From assembly GCA_018812885.1 (NCBI GenBank), contig JAHJCW010000125.1, positions 1 to 11,197 on the forward strand: a stretch of 11,197 nucleotides of DNA, given 5' to 3'. The position numbers were made by a program, and so were the translations under genes. The notes beneath the pieces are model-generated. The model was given only the letters and a program-made list of their open reading frames with translations, had not been told where the DNA came from and ran no database searches. Positions 1 through 6,425 of the stretch are shown piece after piece (the first letter of the stretch is position 1; every line of letters begins with the position of its first letter). The stretch comes from a bacterium (GTDB taxonomy: Bacteria; Fidelibacterota; Marinisomatia; Marinisomatales; JAHJCW01).

Positions 1-96
1 GACCGCGTCCAAGTCCAAAGAAAACAGCTTAACCAACTGCCTAAATTTCTTATCAGAAATTCGGGAACGCTTAACATATTTGTTTCTCATTGTCAT
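1..96 (-). CDS. IS1595-family transposase, N-terminal fragment
   Basis: The reverse strand from base 96 translates without a stop to the window edge, 32 residues. It begins MTMRNKYVKRSRIS and continues through a KKFRQLVKLF segment to SLDLDAV. This RNKY-KRSRIS start followed by a short basic helix and a D-L-x-A segment is what I recognise as the N-terminus of IS1595-family (ISPna2-like) DDE transposases, which usually run well over 200 residues. The catalytic domain is beyond the edge. Start is either base 96 or base 90; a weak AAAAGG lies upstream. The gene points away from the truncated acetyltransferase. The fragment is short, so the family call is good but not certain. Confidence 0.6.
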   Translation of the reverse strand, partial: MTMRNKYVKRSRISDKKFRQLVKLFSLDLDAV

Positions 97-141
97 ACAG
101 TAACTTACAGCCTTTTATCTTTCGCGTTCTAGTCATGACCC
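1..141 (-). mobile_element. End of an IS1595-family insertion sequence (partial)
   Basis: The stretch holds the 5' end of a transposase gene reading leftwards plus its short upstream region. Read on the minus strand from base 141, the sequence starts GGGTCATGACTAGAACGCG, a plausible terminal inverted repeat because it begins with GGG and lies about 45 bases before the transposase start. Intact GNAT coding sequence resumes to its right. The other end of the element lies outside the window, so neither the repeat nor a target duplication can be confirmed. The family call rests on the transposase N-terminus; the exact boundary at 141 is inference. Confidence 0.55.
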
Positions 142-175
142 AAGAAAAAATAATGTAGAACATAATTATGCCATT

Positions 176-493
176 TTGTGCAATGGCAAATTAATCGGTG
201 GCTGTGGAATAGCAATCAATCAACGCAGAAAATATATTGGAGAAATAGGTTATTTTATAGATGAAGGATATTGGGGACGAGGGATTGCATCAAAAGCAGT
301 AACAATTCTTGAAAATATAGGGTTTGAAACATTACATTTAAAAAGAATTGAAATATTGATGAATCCAAAAAACATTGACAGTAAAAAAGTTGCCCTAAAA
401 TGCGGATATAAAAAAGAAGGAATTATGAAAAAAGCTATAAAGGATGGGGATAATTTTTCAGATTCATATCTTTATGCTAAAGTGGTGCATTAA
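176..493 (+). CDS. GNAT-family N-acetyltransferase, N-terminally truncated
   Basis: The product has the C-terminal two thirds of a RimJ/RimL-type GNAT domain. LIGGCGIAI forms the central strand, IGYFIDEGYWGRGIASKA carries the acetyl-CoA-binding R/Q-x-x-G-x-G/A loop, and RIEILMNPKNIDSKKVALKCGYKKEG is the usual end of the fold. Family members are about 170-180 residues; only 105 are counted from the TTG at 176. The reading frame stays open upstream to base 104 but has no ATG or convincing ribosome site. The missing N-terminal strands and helices coincide with the insertion-sequence end at about 141, so this is probably a disrupted gene that makes no working enzyme. Its acyl acceptor cannot be told. 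Confidence 0.7.
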   Translation: MCNGKLIGGCGIAINQRRKYIGEIGYFIDEGYWGRGIASKAVTILENIGFETLHLKRIEILMNPKNIDSKKVALKCGYKKEGIMKKAIKDGDNFSDSYLYAKVVH

Positions 494-561
494 GGGGACT
501 TGTTCAAGTAAGAAGTAAAAACATATGACTAAATTCAATGAATTGTCAGAGGTGATTAACA

Positions 562-768
562 ATGATAGGAAATGAAAGAATTTGTAATAATTGTAAAACT
601 AAAATTGATAGAATTAATTTTACAGCAGTTATGACTGAACAATGGGCTTGGAATGGAGAAATGTGGGAATGTTGCGCACACAATTCTCTTATTGATGATC
701 CTGAGCAAAATGTTTATTGTCCTGAATGTGATTCAGTTTTAGGAACAGGTAAAGATTTTGGGTTCTAA
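562..768 (+). CDS. Small cysteine-rich zinc-ribbon protein
   Basis: This 68-residue protein has two CxxC knuckles, C8/C11 and C53/C56, with a CC pair at 37-38 and a nearby H40. That is a typical layout for a zinc ribbon. The middle is rich in tryptophan (W28, W30, W35) and the end is glycine-rich (GTGKDFGF). There is no signal peptide or membrane segment. A good ribosome site, GAGGTGAT, lies 5 bases before the ATG. The stop falls one base before the ATG of the HNH nuclease gene, so the two are probably co-transcribed and translationally coupled. I do not recognise a named family. A nucleic-acid-binding or regulatory role beside the nuclease is only a guess. Confidence 0.7.
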   Translation: MIGNERICNNCKTKIDRINFTAVMTEQWAWNGEMWECCAHNSLIDDPEQNVYCPECDSVLGTGKDFGF

Positions 769-769
769 T

Positions 770-1609
770 ATGTCGAAGCAAATCCAATTACCTAGCTTAA
801 TCAATTATAATTATATCACAATCAAAACAACCAAAAGCAGGATAGAAAAAGGTTTACTGGCTATCCCTGTATCCCTTACTGAATTATTTCCTAAGAAAAA
901 AAACAAGATTCTAATAATAAATAATGATAACTCAGAGCAACAAAAGTCTTTTACACCTTACACAAGCAGTAGTCGTGAATGTCGAATTGGTGGTATGCGA
1001 GAATTATATAAAAAATATAAAATTCAAGATGGAGACGAGTTAGTTATATTACGTTTAGATGACGATAAGTATAAAATCATTCCTGAAAAGATTTTTCAAT
1101 CTGAAATACTAAAAATTGAAACAAAACTTGAAGAAGCAACAGAAAATGATATTGATACTAATATTGAACAACTTTCTAATCTTACTAATACTACTTCTGA
1201 CGAGGTAATTAAAAACGAATTTGTAAGACTATCCAAAAGTAAGTATAAAAAAAGAAAAAAAATTACAAAAGAAAATTTAACAACTCGCGAAAGTGTTCCA
1301 TATTCTATGAGAAAGATACTTATGGAGTTATACAAAGGGAAATGTCAACTAACAAATTTCACTTTCCTAATGAGAAATGGAAATCCATATTTTGAATTAC
1401 ATCACATTGATCCAGAAATAGGCAATCATATTAAAAATTTGTTGGTTGTTTGTTCTAATGTTCATACACAATTTGAACTTGCTGAAAAAGAAGAATTTTT
1501 TGATAATAATAGATGGTTAAGAAAAGTAACGTTTAATAAAAAGGAATTTCCTGTTTTTCAAATTATTGATGAGCTTTCAAAGGAGTTCTACAAGATAGTT
1601 CATTTTTGA
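770..1609 (+). CDS. HNH endonuclease with B3-like DNA-binding N-terminal domain
   Basis: This is a 279-residue cytoplasmic protein, probably a DNA-cutting restriction or defence enzyme. Residues about 10-105 look like a B3-type (EcoRII-N-like) DNA-binding domain: a TTKSRIEKGLLAIP start, then GGMRELYKKYKIQDGDELVI (about 74-93), which matches the B3 pattern of G-x-x-x-[FL]-...-[IL]-x-x-GD. A charged linker (about 110-180) leads to an HNH domain with C192, HH at 211-212 in the ELHHIDPE motif, N223, C228 and H232. ATG 770 was chosen over an in-frame TTG at 758 because it is ATG and sits one base after the preceding stop. No methyltransferase is nearby. The gene is notably AT-rich, suggesting transfer. 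The HNH call is firm, the B3 call moderate. Confidence 0.78.
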   Translation: MSKQIQLPSLINYNYITIKTTKSRIEKGLLAIPVSLTELFPKKKNKILIINNDNSEQQKSFTPYTSSSRECRIGGMRELYKKYKIQDGDELVILRLDDDKYKIIPEKIFQSEILKIETKLEEATENDIDTNIEQLSNLTNTTSDEVIKNEFVRLSKSKYKKRKKITKENLTTRESVPYSMRKILMELYKGKCQLTNFTFLMRNGNPYFELHHIDPEIGNHIKNLLVVCSNVHTQFELAEKEEFFDNNRWLRKVTFNKKEFPVFQIIDELSKEFYKIVHF

Positions 1610-1662
1610 AAATTTACATACAAAACATTCTTTTTCCCCATTAACCTAATATTTTTTAATTT

Positions 1663-1686
1663 AATAATGACCACCCGGTCATTATT
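1663..1686. promoter_or_regulatory. Perfect inverted repeat, likely TetR-family operator
   Basis: AATAATGACC (1663-1672) and GGTCATTATT (1677-1686) are exact reverse complements separated by ACCC. The core ATGACC-N4-GGTCAT is the kind of site bound by many TetR-family repressors. Its centre is about 27 bases before the start of the TetR gene, so autoregulation of that gene and the fusion gene behind it is the natural reading. A TATAAT at 1695-1700 follows, but it lies too close to the ATG to be a simple -10 element. Confidence 0.75.
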
Positions 1687-1701
1687 TCTTAAATTATAAT
1701 A

Positions 1702-2355
1702 ATGAATTCAGCCAATACGAGCACAAATAAGTTTGAGCAATTAGCAGACTCCAAGCAAAAATCCATAATTGATGCATCCGTTAACGAGTTTGCCGATAAC
1801 GGTTTTAAGAATGCCAGCGTCAATAAAATTGTGGAAAACGCCGGGATTTCCAAGGGTTCTTTGTTCAATTATTTCAAGTCAAAAAATCTGCTGTTCGATC
1901 ATATTTATCAAATTGCTCTGCGCGAGGTAAAATCCTATTTGGCAAAGGTGCGCGATGAATCCGAGAATGATGATTTCTTCACTCGTTTTGGCAAAATAAT
2001 CAATGCCGGGATAGCGTTTATAAACAAACATCCGCGTTTGGCACGCATCTATTTCCGCTTACTAAACAGCGATGACTCTCCGCACGGCAAGGAGATAATT
2101 CAAAATTTGCATAGCGAAGCAATTCGATATCTCACGCAGTTTGTTGAAATGGGAATTGAGAGAAATGAGCTGCGCAGCGAACTAAATCCGGGCACAGTTG
2201 CATTTATGATGGAAAGTATTTTAAACCGTATTCTGCAAGTCCACTACCTAGAAATATTTGATACGAAATCCAATATATCTAAAAATGATAATAATTGGAT
2301 TGATGAAATTGTTAATACACTAAAAACAGGATTATCAACAATACCACCAAAATAA
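1702..2355 (+). CDS. TetR/AcrR-family transcriptional regulator
   Basis: A 217-residue DNA-binding repressor with a ligand-sensing C-terminal domain. Residues 18-63 are a TetR_N domain: KSIIDASVNEFADNGF, then the helix-turn-helix ASVNKIVENAGISKGSLFNYF (about 38-58), with the usual K-x-x-L-F-x-x-I-Y that follows. The rest is helical and not alignable by eye to a ligand class. No Shine-Dalgarno sequence is visible before the ATG, and no alternative in-frame ATG occurs before the HTH. The perfect palindrome just upstream is its probable operator. The next gene starts 34 bases after its stop in the same direction, so it likely controls the prenyltransferase fusion. The ligand could be a lipid or quinone-like compound, which is inference from the neighbour. 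Confidence 0.93.
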   Translation: MNSANTSTNKFEQLADSKQKSIIDASVNEFADNGFKNASVNKIVENAGISKGSLFNYFKSKNLLFDHIYQIALREVKSYLAKVRDESENDDFFTRFGKIINAGIAFINKHPRLARIYFRLLNSDDSPHGKEIIQNLHSEAIRYLTQFVEMGIERNELRSELNPGTVAFMMESILNRILQVHYLEIFDTKSNISKNDNNWIDEIVNTLKTGLSTIPPK

Positions 2356-2389
2356 GAATTAAGAAATACAATTAAAATGAGGAAGATCA

Positions 2390-3901
2390 ATGGAACAATC
2401 AAAATTAGATAAAAAAATATTAGGATTGCTGAATAAGGGGAATGTACTTACTCTCGCTACAGCAGTGGGCAGTAATCCCTCAGCAGCAAATATTTACTAC
2501 TACAACGATGGATTTGACATTTACTTTTTTACGTTCAATCCAACGCGGAAAGCCGAGCAAATCAGAGTTAATCCTGAGGTACAATGTGTAGTCCACCCCG
2601 ATGGAGAAAAAGGAATAAAAGAATTGCAGATAACGGGATATGCCCACCAATTAAAAGATGCAGATGAAATAAAAAAAGCACGTGAAAATATTTTAAACGT
2701 CACTACTGCATTCCAAAAACAAATGGATGATGAATTCTTGCAAAAGAATAAAATAATCGGATATTATAAAATTGTGCCCACCGTTATTAAGTATGTGGAT
2801 TTCTATTCCGACACCCAATTCGAATGGAAAGAATTTCCGCAAAATCAAAAATCACTTTTATCTAGTATTTCCGGTAAAATTATGAAAAAAGTTGGTCTAT
2901 ATTTCCGTGAAATGCGCGCGCCATTCTTTACGGCCACAGTCGTTCCTGTTGCCCTTGGCGCGGCTGTATTTTATTATCAATCAGGCGTATTTCATTGGCC
3001 GTTTTTTTGGTTATCATTATTAGGCGCAGTCCTTGCCCATGCCGGTACTAACGTTGCCAATGATTATTCCGACCACATAACCCGCAATGACGAAGTAAAT
3101 AAATTGTTCACTCCGTTCAATGGCGGGTCGCGTGTAATTCAAGCCGGGCTAATGTCACCTTCTCAAGCATTTTTATACGCGATTGCGTTATTTGCCGGTG
3201 TCATTTGGATTGGTATAAAAATTAATGCAAATCTGAACGGAGCTTATTTTGCATCCAGTCCGTTACTATGGTTAGGTGTTACCGGAATTGCTCTAGGTAT
3301 ATTTTATACTGCTAATCCATTTAGATTGAGTTATCACGGATTAGGTGATATTGCTGTGATGTTGGGCTTTGGTCCGGTTATGGCATTGGGAACCCATTAC
3401 GTTCAGAAACAGGCTATGATTCCAATGGAGGCATGGCAATATCCTCCGGCAATTATTGCATCTATTCCTGTGGCAATATTGGTTGGGTTAATTCTATTTA
3501 TTAACGGATTCCAAGATTACTTAGCTGACCGTGAAGTCGGAAAACGGACATGGGTTGTTCGGCTAGCCGATACCGGTGATATCGCTGATTTTGCGAGACC
3601 ATTTAAAGCTTATAAAATTTCTATTTACTTTACCTTTTTATACATACTTGTATTAGGAATTATCGGTTTCTTCTACTCACAATTTTCTAGTCCGTGGATT
3701 CTATTAGCTCTAATTCCATTCTTATTGGTAAGGAAGGGGATTAAATCAGGCGAAGAATGGTTGGATAAATGGTCAAGCAAAGATGCGAATAGACAAATGT
3801 TACCTTACGAATTATTACCTGTAAATGTTACCCACATTGGAACGCATTTGACGGTTGGTCTATTACTAATTCTCGGATACTTTTTAGGTGGTATTATTTA
3901 A
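2390..3901 (+). CDS. Pyridoxamine-oxidase-like flavin-binding domain fused to MenA-like UbiA prenyltransferase
   Basis: A 503-residue two-domain membrane protein. Residues about 5-145 look like a split-barrel PNPOx-type domain (ILGLLNKGNVLTLATA, IYFFTFNPTRKAEQIRVNP), a fold that binds FMN, F420 or heme. From about 175 it is a UbiA-superfamily prenyltransferase with roughly eight hydrophobic segments. Its two aspartate-rich motifs, for Mg-diphosphate binding, are N221-VANDYSD-H229 and N372-GFQDYLADREVGKRT-387; the second is very close to MenA. MenA attaches a polyprenyl chain to 1,4-dihydroxy-2-naphthoate for menaquinone. Ordinary MenA is about 300 residues, so the extra length is the N-terminal domain. 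GAGGAAG lies 6 bases before the ATG. The aromatic acceptor is unknown; menaquinone or another prenylated product are both possible. Confidence 0.88.
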   Translation: MEQSKLDKKILGLLNKGNVLTLATAVGSNPSAANIYYYNDGFDIYFFTFNPTRKAEQIRVNPEVQCVVHPDGEKGIKELQITGYAHQLKDADEIKKARENILNVTTAFQKQMDDEFLQKNKIIGYYKIVPTVIKYVDFYSDTQFEWKEFPQNQKSLLSSISGKIMKKVGLYFREMRAPFFTATVVPVALGAAVFYYQSGVFHWPFFWLSLLGAVLAHAGTNVANDYSDHITRNDEVNKLFTPFNGGSRVIQAGLMSPSQAFLYAIALFAGVIWIGIKINANLNGAYFASSPLLWLGVTGIALGIFYTANPFRLSYHGLGDIAVMLGFGPVMALGTHYVQKQAMIPMEAWQYPPAIIASIPVAILVGLILFINGFQDYLADREVGKRTWVVRLADTGDIADFARPFKAYKISIYFTFLYILVLGIIGFFYSQFSSPWILLALIPFLLVRKGIKSGEEWLDKWSSKDANRQMLPYELLPVNVTHIGTHLTVGLLLILGYFLGGII

Positions 3902-3971
3902 TTATTAGGACACTTTGTTAAGGAATTTATTAATCATAGGATAATTTATTTAGTTAATTAGTAATATTCAC

Positions 3972-3993
3972 TAAGTAAATCAACGATTACTTA
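3972..3993 (+). promoter_or_regulatory. Hairpin directly before the methyltransferase start codon
   Basis: TAAGTAA (3972-3978) pairs exactly with TTACTTA (3987-3993). With one bulged A, the stem extends by two pairs, TC (3980-3981) with GA (3985-3986), leaving an AAC loop. It ends at the base before the ATG at 3994 and takes up the place where a ribosome site would be; none is visible. It may act on translation, or be a dimeric protein's operator. There is no T-run, so it is not a terminator. Function is inference. Confidence 0.35.
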
Positions 3994-4842
3994 ATGAATA
4001 ATATACCGATAAATAAACTGGATAAAACATTCGGTCGTGTAGACGTCCACGAATATATCGGGAAGATAATTCAAGAACAATCAACTAATCCAAGCCCACT
4101 TGGCTCCATTACCTATAAAGGGATTTCTTTTACTAACAAGATTAAGATCGCTGACATTGGCTGTGGATATGGCAGGTGTATTAATAATTTCAGTGCTATT
4201 GTACCAAATGATTCTAATTATATCGGCATTGATCCATTAGAAAGTAATCGCACTACATTTCTTAATAATACAAAAATAGCTAACTTTAATGGAAAATATT
4301 TATGCGGGAATGCCGACCGAATAGCTGAATTTCCCGATAATTATTTCGATCTTATTCTATGTAATTATTCATTGTATTTTTTCATCGATTCATTGCCAAC
4401 CATCATTAAAAAATTAAAATCCGATGGATTCTTTATAACGATTACCCATTCCAACAATTCATTAGATGAATTATTAGATGATTTACAGATTGTTTTAAAA
4501 ATTGATCATAAACCTACTTGGCATGAGCTTGGTTCAGAACAAGTATTAGATAATTTTAATGCTGAAAATGGTTATGATTTATTGCAGCCCTATTTTAAGG
4601 ATATTGAAAAAATAGATTATCATAATAGCTTGGAATTTTATAATGATGATTTTGACAAACTTTTTGATTTATTAGAATTCAAAAAGACTTCCCTCATTCA
4701 TCACAATGATTATGCTGCATTTATCAAAACCAAGGAATTTGACAAAAGATTAAGGAATGCTATCTTTGCGAGAATAAAAATAAAAGGGAAATATGTATTA
4801 AACAAAGACGATGCAATTTTTAGATGCCGTAAATCAAAATAG
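3994..4842 (+). CDS. Class I SAM-dependent methyltransferase
   Basis: A 282-residue soluble methyltransferase. Motif I, IADIGCGYG (residues 52-60), is the SAM-binding glycine loop. The acidic residue ending strand 2 is D80 in YIGIDP. GNADRIAEFPDNYFDLILCNYSLYFF (about 106-131) is the motif II/post-motif region typical of Methyltransf_11/25 proteins, and FFITITHSN is the motif III strand. The C-terminal 120 residues carry a substrate cap I do not recognise. The frame has a stop at 3976-3978, which fixes ATG 3994 as the first start. The gene overlaps no neighbour upstream (92-base gap), but its stop is 9 bases before the NUDIX start. With a prenyltransferase upstream, a UbiE/MenG-like lipid methylation is attractive, but it does not look like UbiE itself. 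Confidence 0.88.
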   Translation: MNNIPINKLDKTFGRVDVHEYIGKIIQEQSTNPSPLGSITYKGISFTNKIKIADIGCGYGRCINNFSAIVPNDSNYIGIDPLESNRTTFLNNTKIANFNGKYLCGNADRIAEFPDNYFDLILCNYSLYFFIDSLPTIIKKLKSDGFFITITHSNNSLDELLDDLQIVLKIDHKPTWHELGSEQVLDNFNAENGYDLLQPYFKDIEKIDYHNSLEFYNDDFDKLFDLLEFKKTSLIHHNDYAAFIKTKEFDKRLRNAIFARIKIKGKYVLNKDDAIFRCRKSK

Positions 4843-4851
4843 GGTAAACAC

Positions 4852-5871
4852 ATGACAATCCCACGTAAATATTGTCCATACTGCAAATCAAAAATAACTC
4901 GTAAAATAATTGAAAATCGCAATCGCGATTATTGCGTTGCATGCAAGACTATTTTTTATGATAATCCATTGCCGGTTGTATCGGCTGTAGTACCAAATAA
5001 AAATCGCGAAATTCTCTTGGTGTTGCGCAATCGTGACCCCTACGCGGGACAATGGTGTTTACCGTCGGGATTTGTAGAGCTAAATGAATCGATTGAAAAA
5101 GCAGTAATAAGAGAGCTAAAGGAAGAAACAGGGATCAAAGGAAAAGTGCTAAGACTTTTAGATACGAATTCTCGCTACAACGAAATTTACGGCGATTTGA
5201 TCTGGGTAACCTTTGAAGTAAAAAAAACATCCGGAAAAGTTATTGCGGGAGATGACGCAAGAGATGCAAAATATTTCCCGATTAATGATTTACCAAAATT
5301 ACCGTTCTCTGCTAATCGGCGAGCTGTTAAACGTTATATAAAAAATTATCAGGACCTCTGGCGAATGGCAGATTCGTTTAAAAATCTTGAACAACAACAG
5401 GAAAAAACAAAATTAGATCTACCAACGGATTCATTATATAAAATAATTAGTAAAGATTCACATCTCATCACCGAAAATTGGGTTTCCGAAGTATGCTCAC
5501 ACCCTAGTACTACAAAATATGGTAATTATTCGCATGATATTTTATATGAACGAGCCTATCAAGTTATATCGCAATTCAGCGATTGGATGACAACTCCCAA
5601 GGAAAATAAAAAACATATTTGGGATTATTATACTAAGGTAGGACAGCAAAGATGTGAACAAGGATTTAAACTGTCTGAAGTTTTAAGCGCCTTAAGTCTT
5701 ACACGTAAGCATATATTTGCACATGTATTGGCAAATAGCAATGTTTGGAAAAAATCCATAGCAATGTATCAGGTTCTAGAGTTTATGTGGCAAGTCAATT
5801 ACTTTTTTGATAAAGCAAATTACTATGTCACTTACGGTTTTGAAACCGTCAATACCCTTTCAAGTAAATAA
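4852..5871 (+). CDS. Zinc-ribbon NUDIX hydrolase with C-terminal RsbRD_N-like helical domain
   Basis: A 339-residue soluble protein with three parts. C8-x-x-C11 and C28-x-x-C31 form the zinc ribbon often found in front of NUDIX domains. The NUDIX domain follows, with a complete box at 73-95 (G73, E79, R87-E88, E91-E92, G94, I95) that binds Mg and cleaves nucleoside-diphosphate-linked substrates; PLPVVSAVVPN and WCLPSGF are standard flanks. Residues about 195-330 are helical and resemble the RsbRD_N/RsbR-type sensor domain: ITENWVSEV, then WDYYTKVGQQRCEQGFKLSEVLSALSLTRKHIF. Plain NUDIX enzymes of this type are about 150-180 residues. The AGGG of its ribosome site touches the preceding stop codon, implying coupling with the methyltransferase. 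The substrate is unknown; it may be a sensor using NUDIX for ligand binding. Confidence 0.85.
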   Translation: MTIPRKYCPYCKSKITRKIIENRNRDYCVACKTIFYDNPLPVVSAVVPNKNREILLVLRNRDPYAGQWCLPSGFVELNESIEKAVIRELKEETGIKGKVLRLLDTNSRYNEIYGDLIWVTFEVKKTSGKVIAGDDARDAKYFPINDLPKLPFSANRRAVKRYIKNYQDLWRMADSFKNLEQQQEKTKLDLPTDSLYKIISKDSHLITENWVSEVCSHPSTTKYGNYSHDILYERAYQVISQFSDWMTTPKENKKHIWDYYTKVGQQRCEQGFKLSEVLSALSLTRKHIFAHVLANSNVWKKSIAMYQVLEFMWQVNYFFDKANYYVTYGFETVNTLSSK

Positions 5872-6137
5872 TGTTTTTAATATATAGATTTTTTTTCACT
5901 AATTTCTTTTGAAAAATATTGAAGATAATAGAATCTACTATACCCACTTATTAAATATTATTACTAATTTAAATTGCAACGCTCAAGGATACACTATAGA
6001 ATATCTAAAGAATTTACTGTGCATTTACTAAATCATATTATATTGTTGTCTAACCAAAAATCTCCTACCTCTACCTACAATTGTAATAAAATATTTACAA
6101 GCTGGTATTTAAGAAAAATTACATCACGGAGTAAAAA
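5872..6137. other. 266-base non-coding leader before the oxidoreductase operon
   Basis: No gene is supported here. The stretch is very AT-rich. It holds an 8-T run (5889-5896) not preceded by an adjacent GC-rich stem, a promoter candidate at 5974-6002, and a 10-base palindrome TACAATTGTA at 6076-6085. The ribosome site GGAG at 6127-6130 belongs to the following two-CW gene. No riboswitch or tRNA fold was recognised. Confidence 0.6.
5974..6002 (+). promoter_or_regulatory. Candidate sigma-70-type promoter for the kor operon
   Basis: TTGCAA (5974-5979) and TAGAAT (5997-6002) are 17 bases apart and each match the -35 and -10 consensus at four of six and five of six positions. It is the best pair I see between the NUDIX gene and the two-CW gene and would give a leader of about 130 bases. 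In DNA this AT-rich such matches arise by chance, and the -10/-35 signals may differ in this organism. Confidence 0.28.
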
Positions 6138-6407
6138 ATGAAAATTAATTGTTGGGATTTTAATCAATGCGGTAGGCAGCACGGTGGAAAAAATGTTGAA
6201 GAATTTGGAAAATGCCATTCCGTACAATACAAATCATTTAATGGTATTAATGGTGGATTGTTTGGTGGAAGATACTGTTGGCATATTGCAGGAACTTTCC
6301 AAGAAGATGAACCAACATGCCGACATTTAAAAAATGTAGAAAGCTGCGATTTTTGTGAATTTTATTTAAAAGTTAAAGTAGAAGAAGGCGAAAATTTCGT
6401 CCAATAA
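6138..6407 (+). CDS. Two-CW domain protein, small cysteine-rich
   Basis: An 89-residue protein with the two C-W pairs, C5-W6 and C47-W48, that give this family its name, plus C11, C26, C61, C70 and C73. The order MKINCWDFNQCGR, GGKN, RYCWHIAGT and CDFCEFY is the recognisable family pattern. The cysteine spacing suggests a metal or iron-sulfur site, but the family's biochemical role is not established as far as I know. It is cytoplasmic, with no signal peptide. A ribosome site (GGAG) lies 7 bases before the ATG. It is the first gene of the run that continues with korD, 18 bases later, so a role with the ferredoxin-linked oxidoreductase is suggested by position only. Confidence 0.8.
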   Translation: MKINCWDFNQCGRQHGGKNVEEFGKCHSVQYKSFNGINGGLFGGRYCWHIAGTFQEDEPTCRHLKNVESCDFCEFYLKVKVEEGENFVQ

Positions 6408-6425
6408 TTAATTTATTAGGGAATC

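Noticed and set aside
758..769. TTG at 758 as start of the HNH nuclease gene
   Set aside because: It would overlap the upstream gene by 11 bases and adds only four residues; the ATG at 770, one base after the stop, is simpler.
1695..1700. TATAAT as the -10 box for tetR
   Set aside because: It lies one base before the ATG, so transcription would begin inside the gene; no later start codon precedes the helix-turn-helix. It probably reflects AT-richness.
4916..4937. Repeated AATCGC with the palindrome AATCGCGATT
   Set aside because: It falls within the zinc-ribbon coding sequence of the NUDIX gene, where asparagine-arginine repeats (NRNRD) explain it.
5834..5849. ACGGTTT/AAACCGT hairpin near the end of the NUDIX gene as a terminator
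   Set aside because: It is inside the coding region, and the nearest T-run is 40 bases further on, so it is not a standard intrinsic terminator.
6076..6085. TACAATTGTA palindrome as a defined operator
   Set aside because: It is only ten bases in very AT-rich DNA and matches no site I can name, so it is mentioned only in the leader description.
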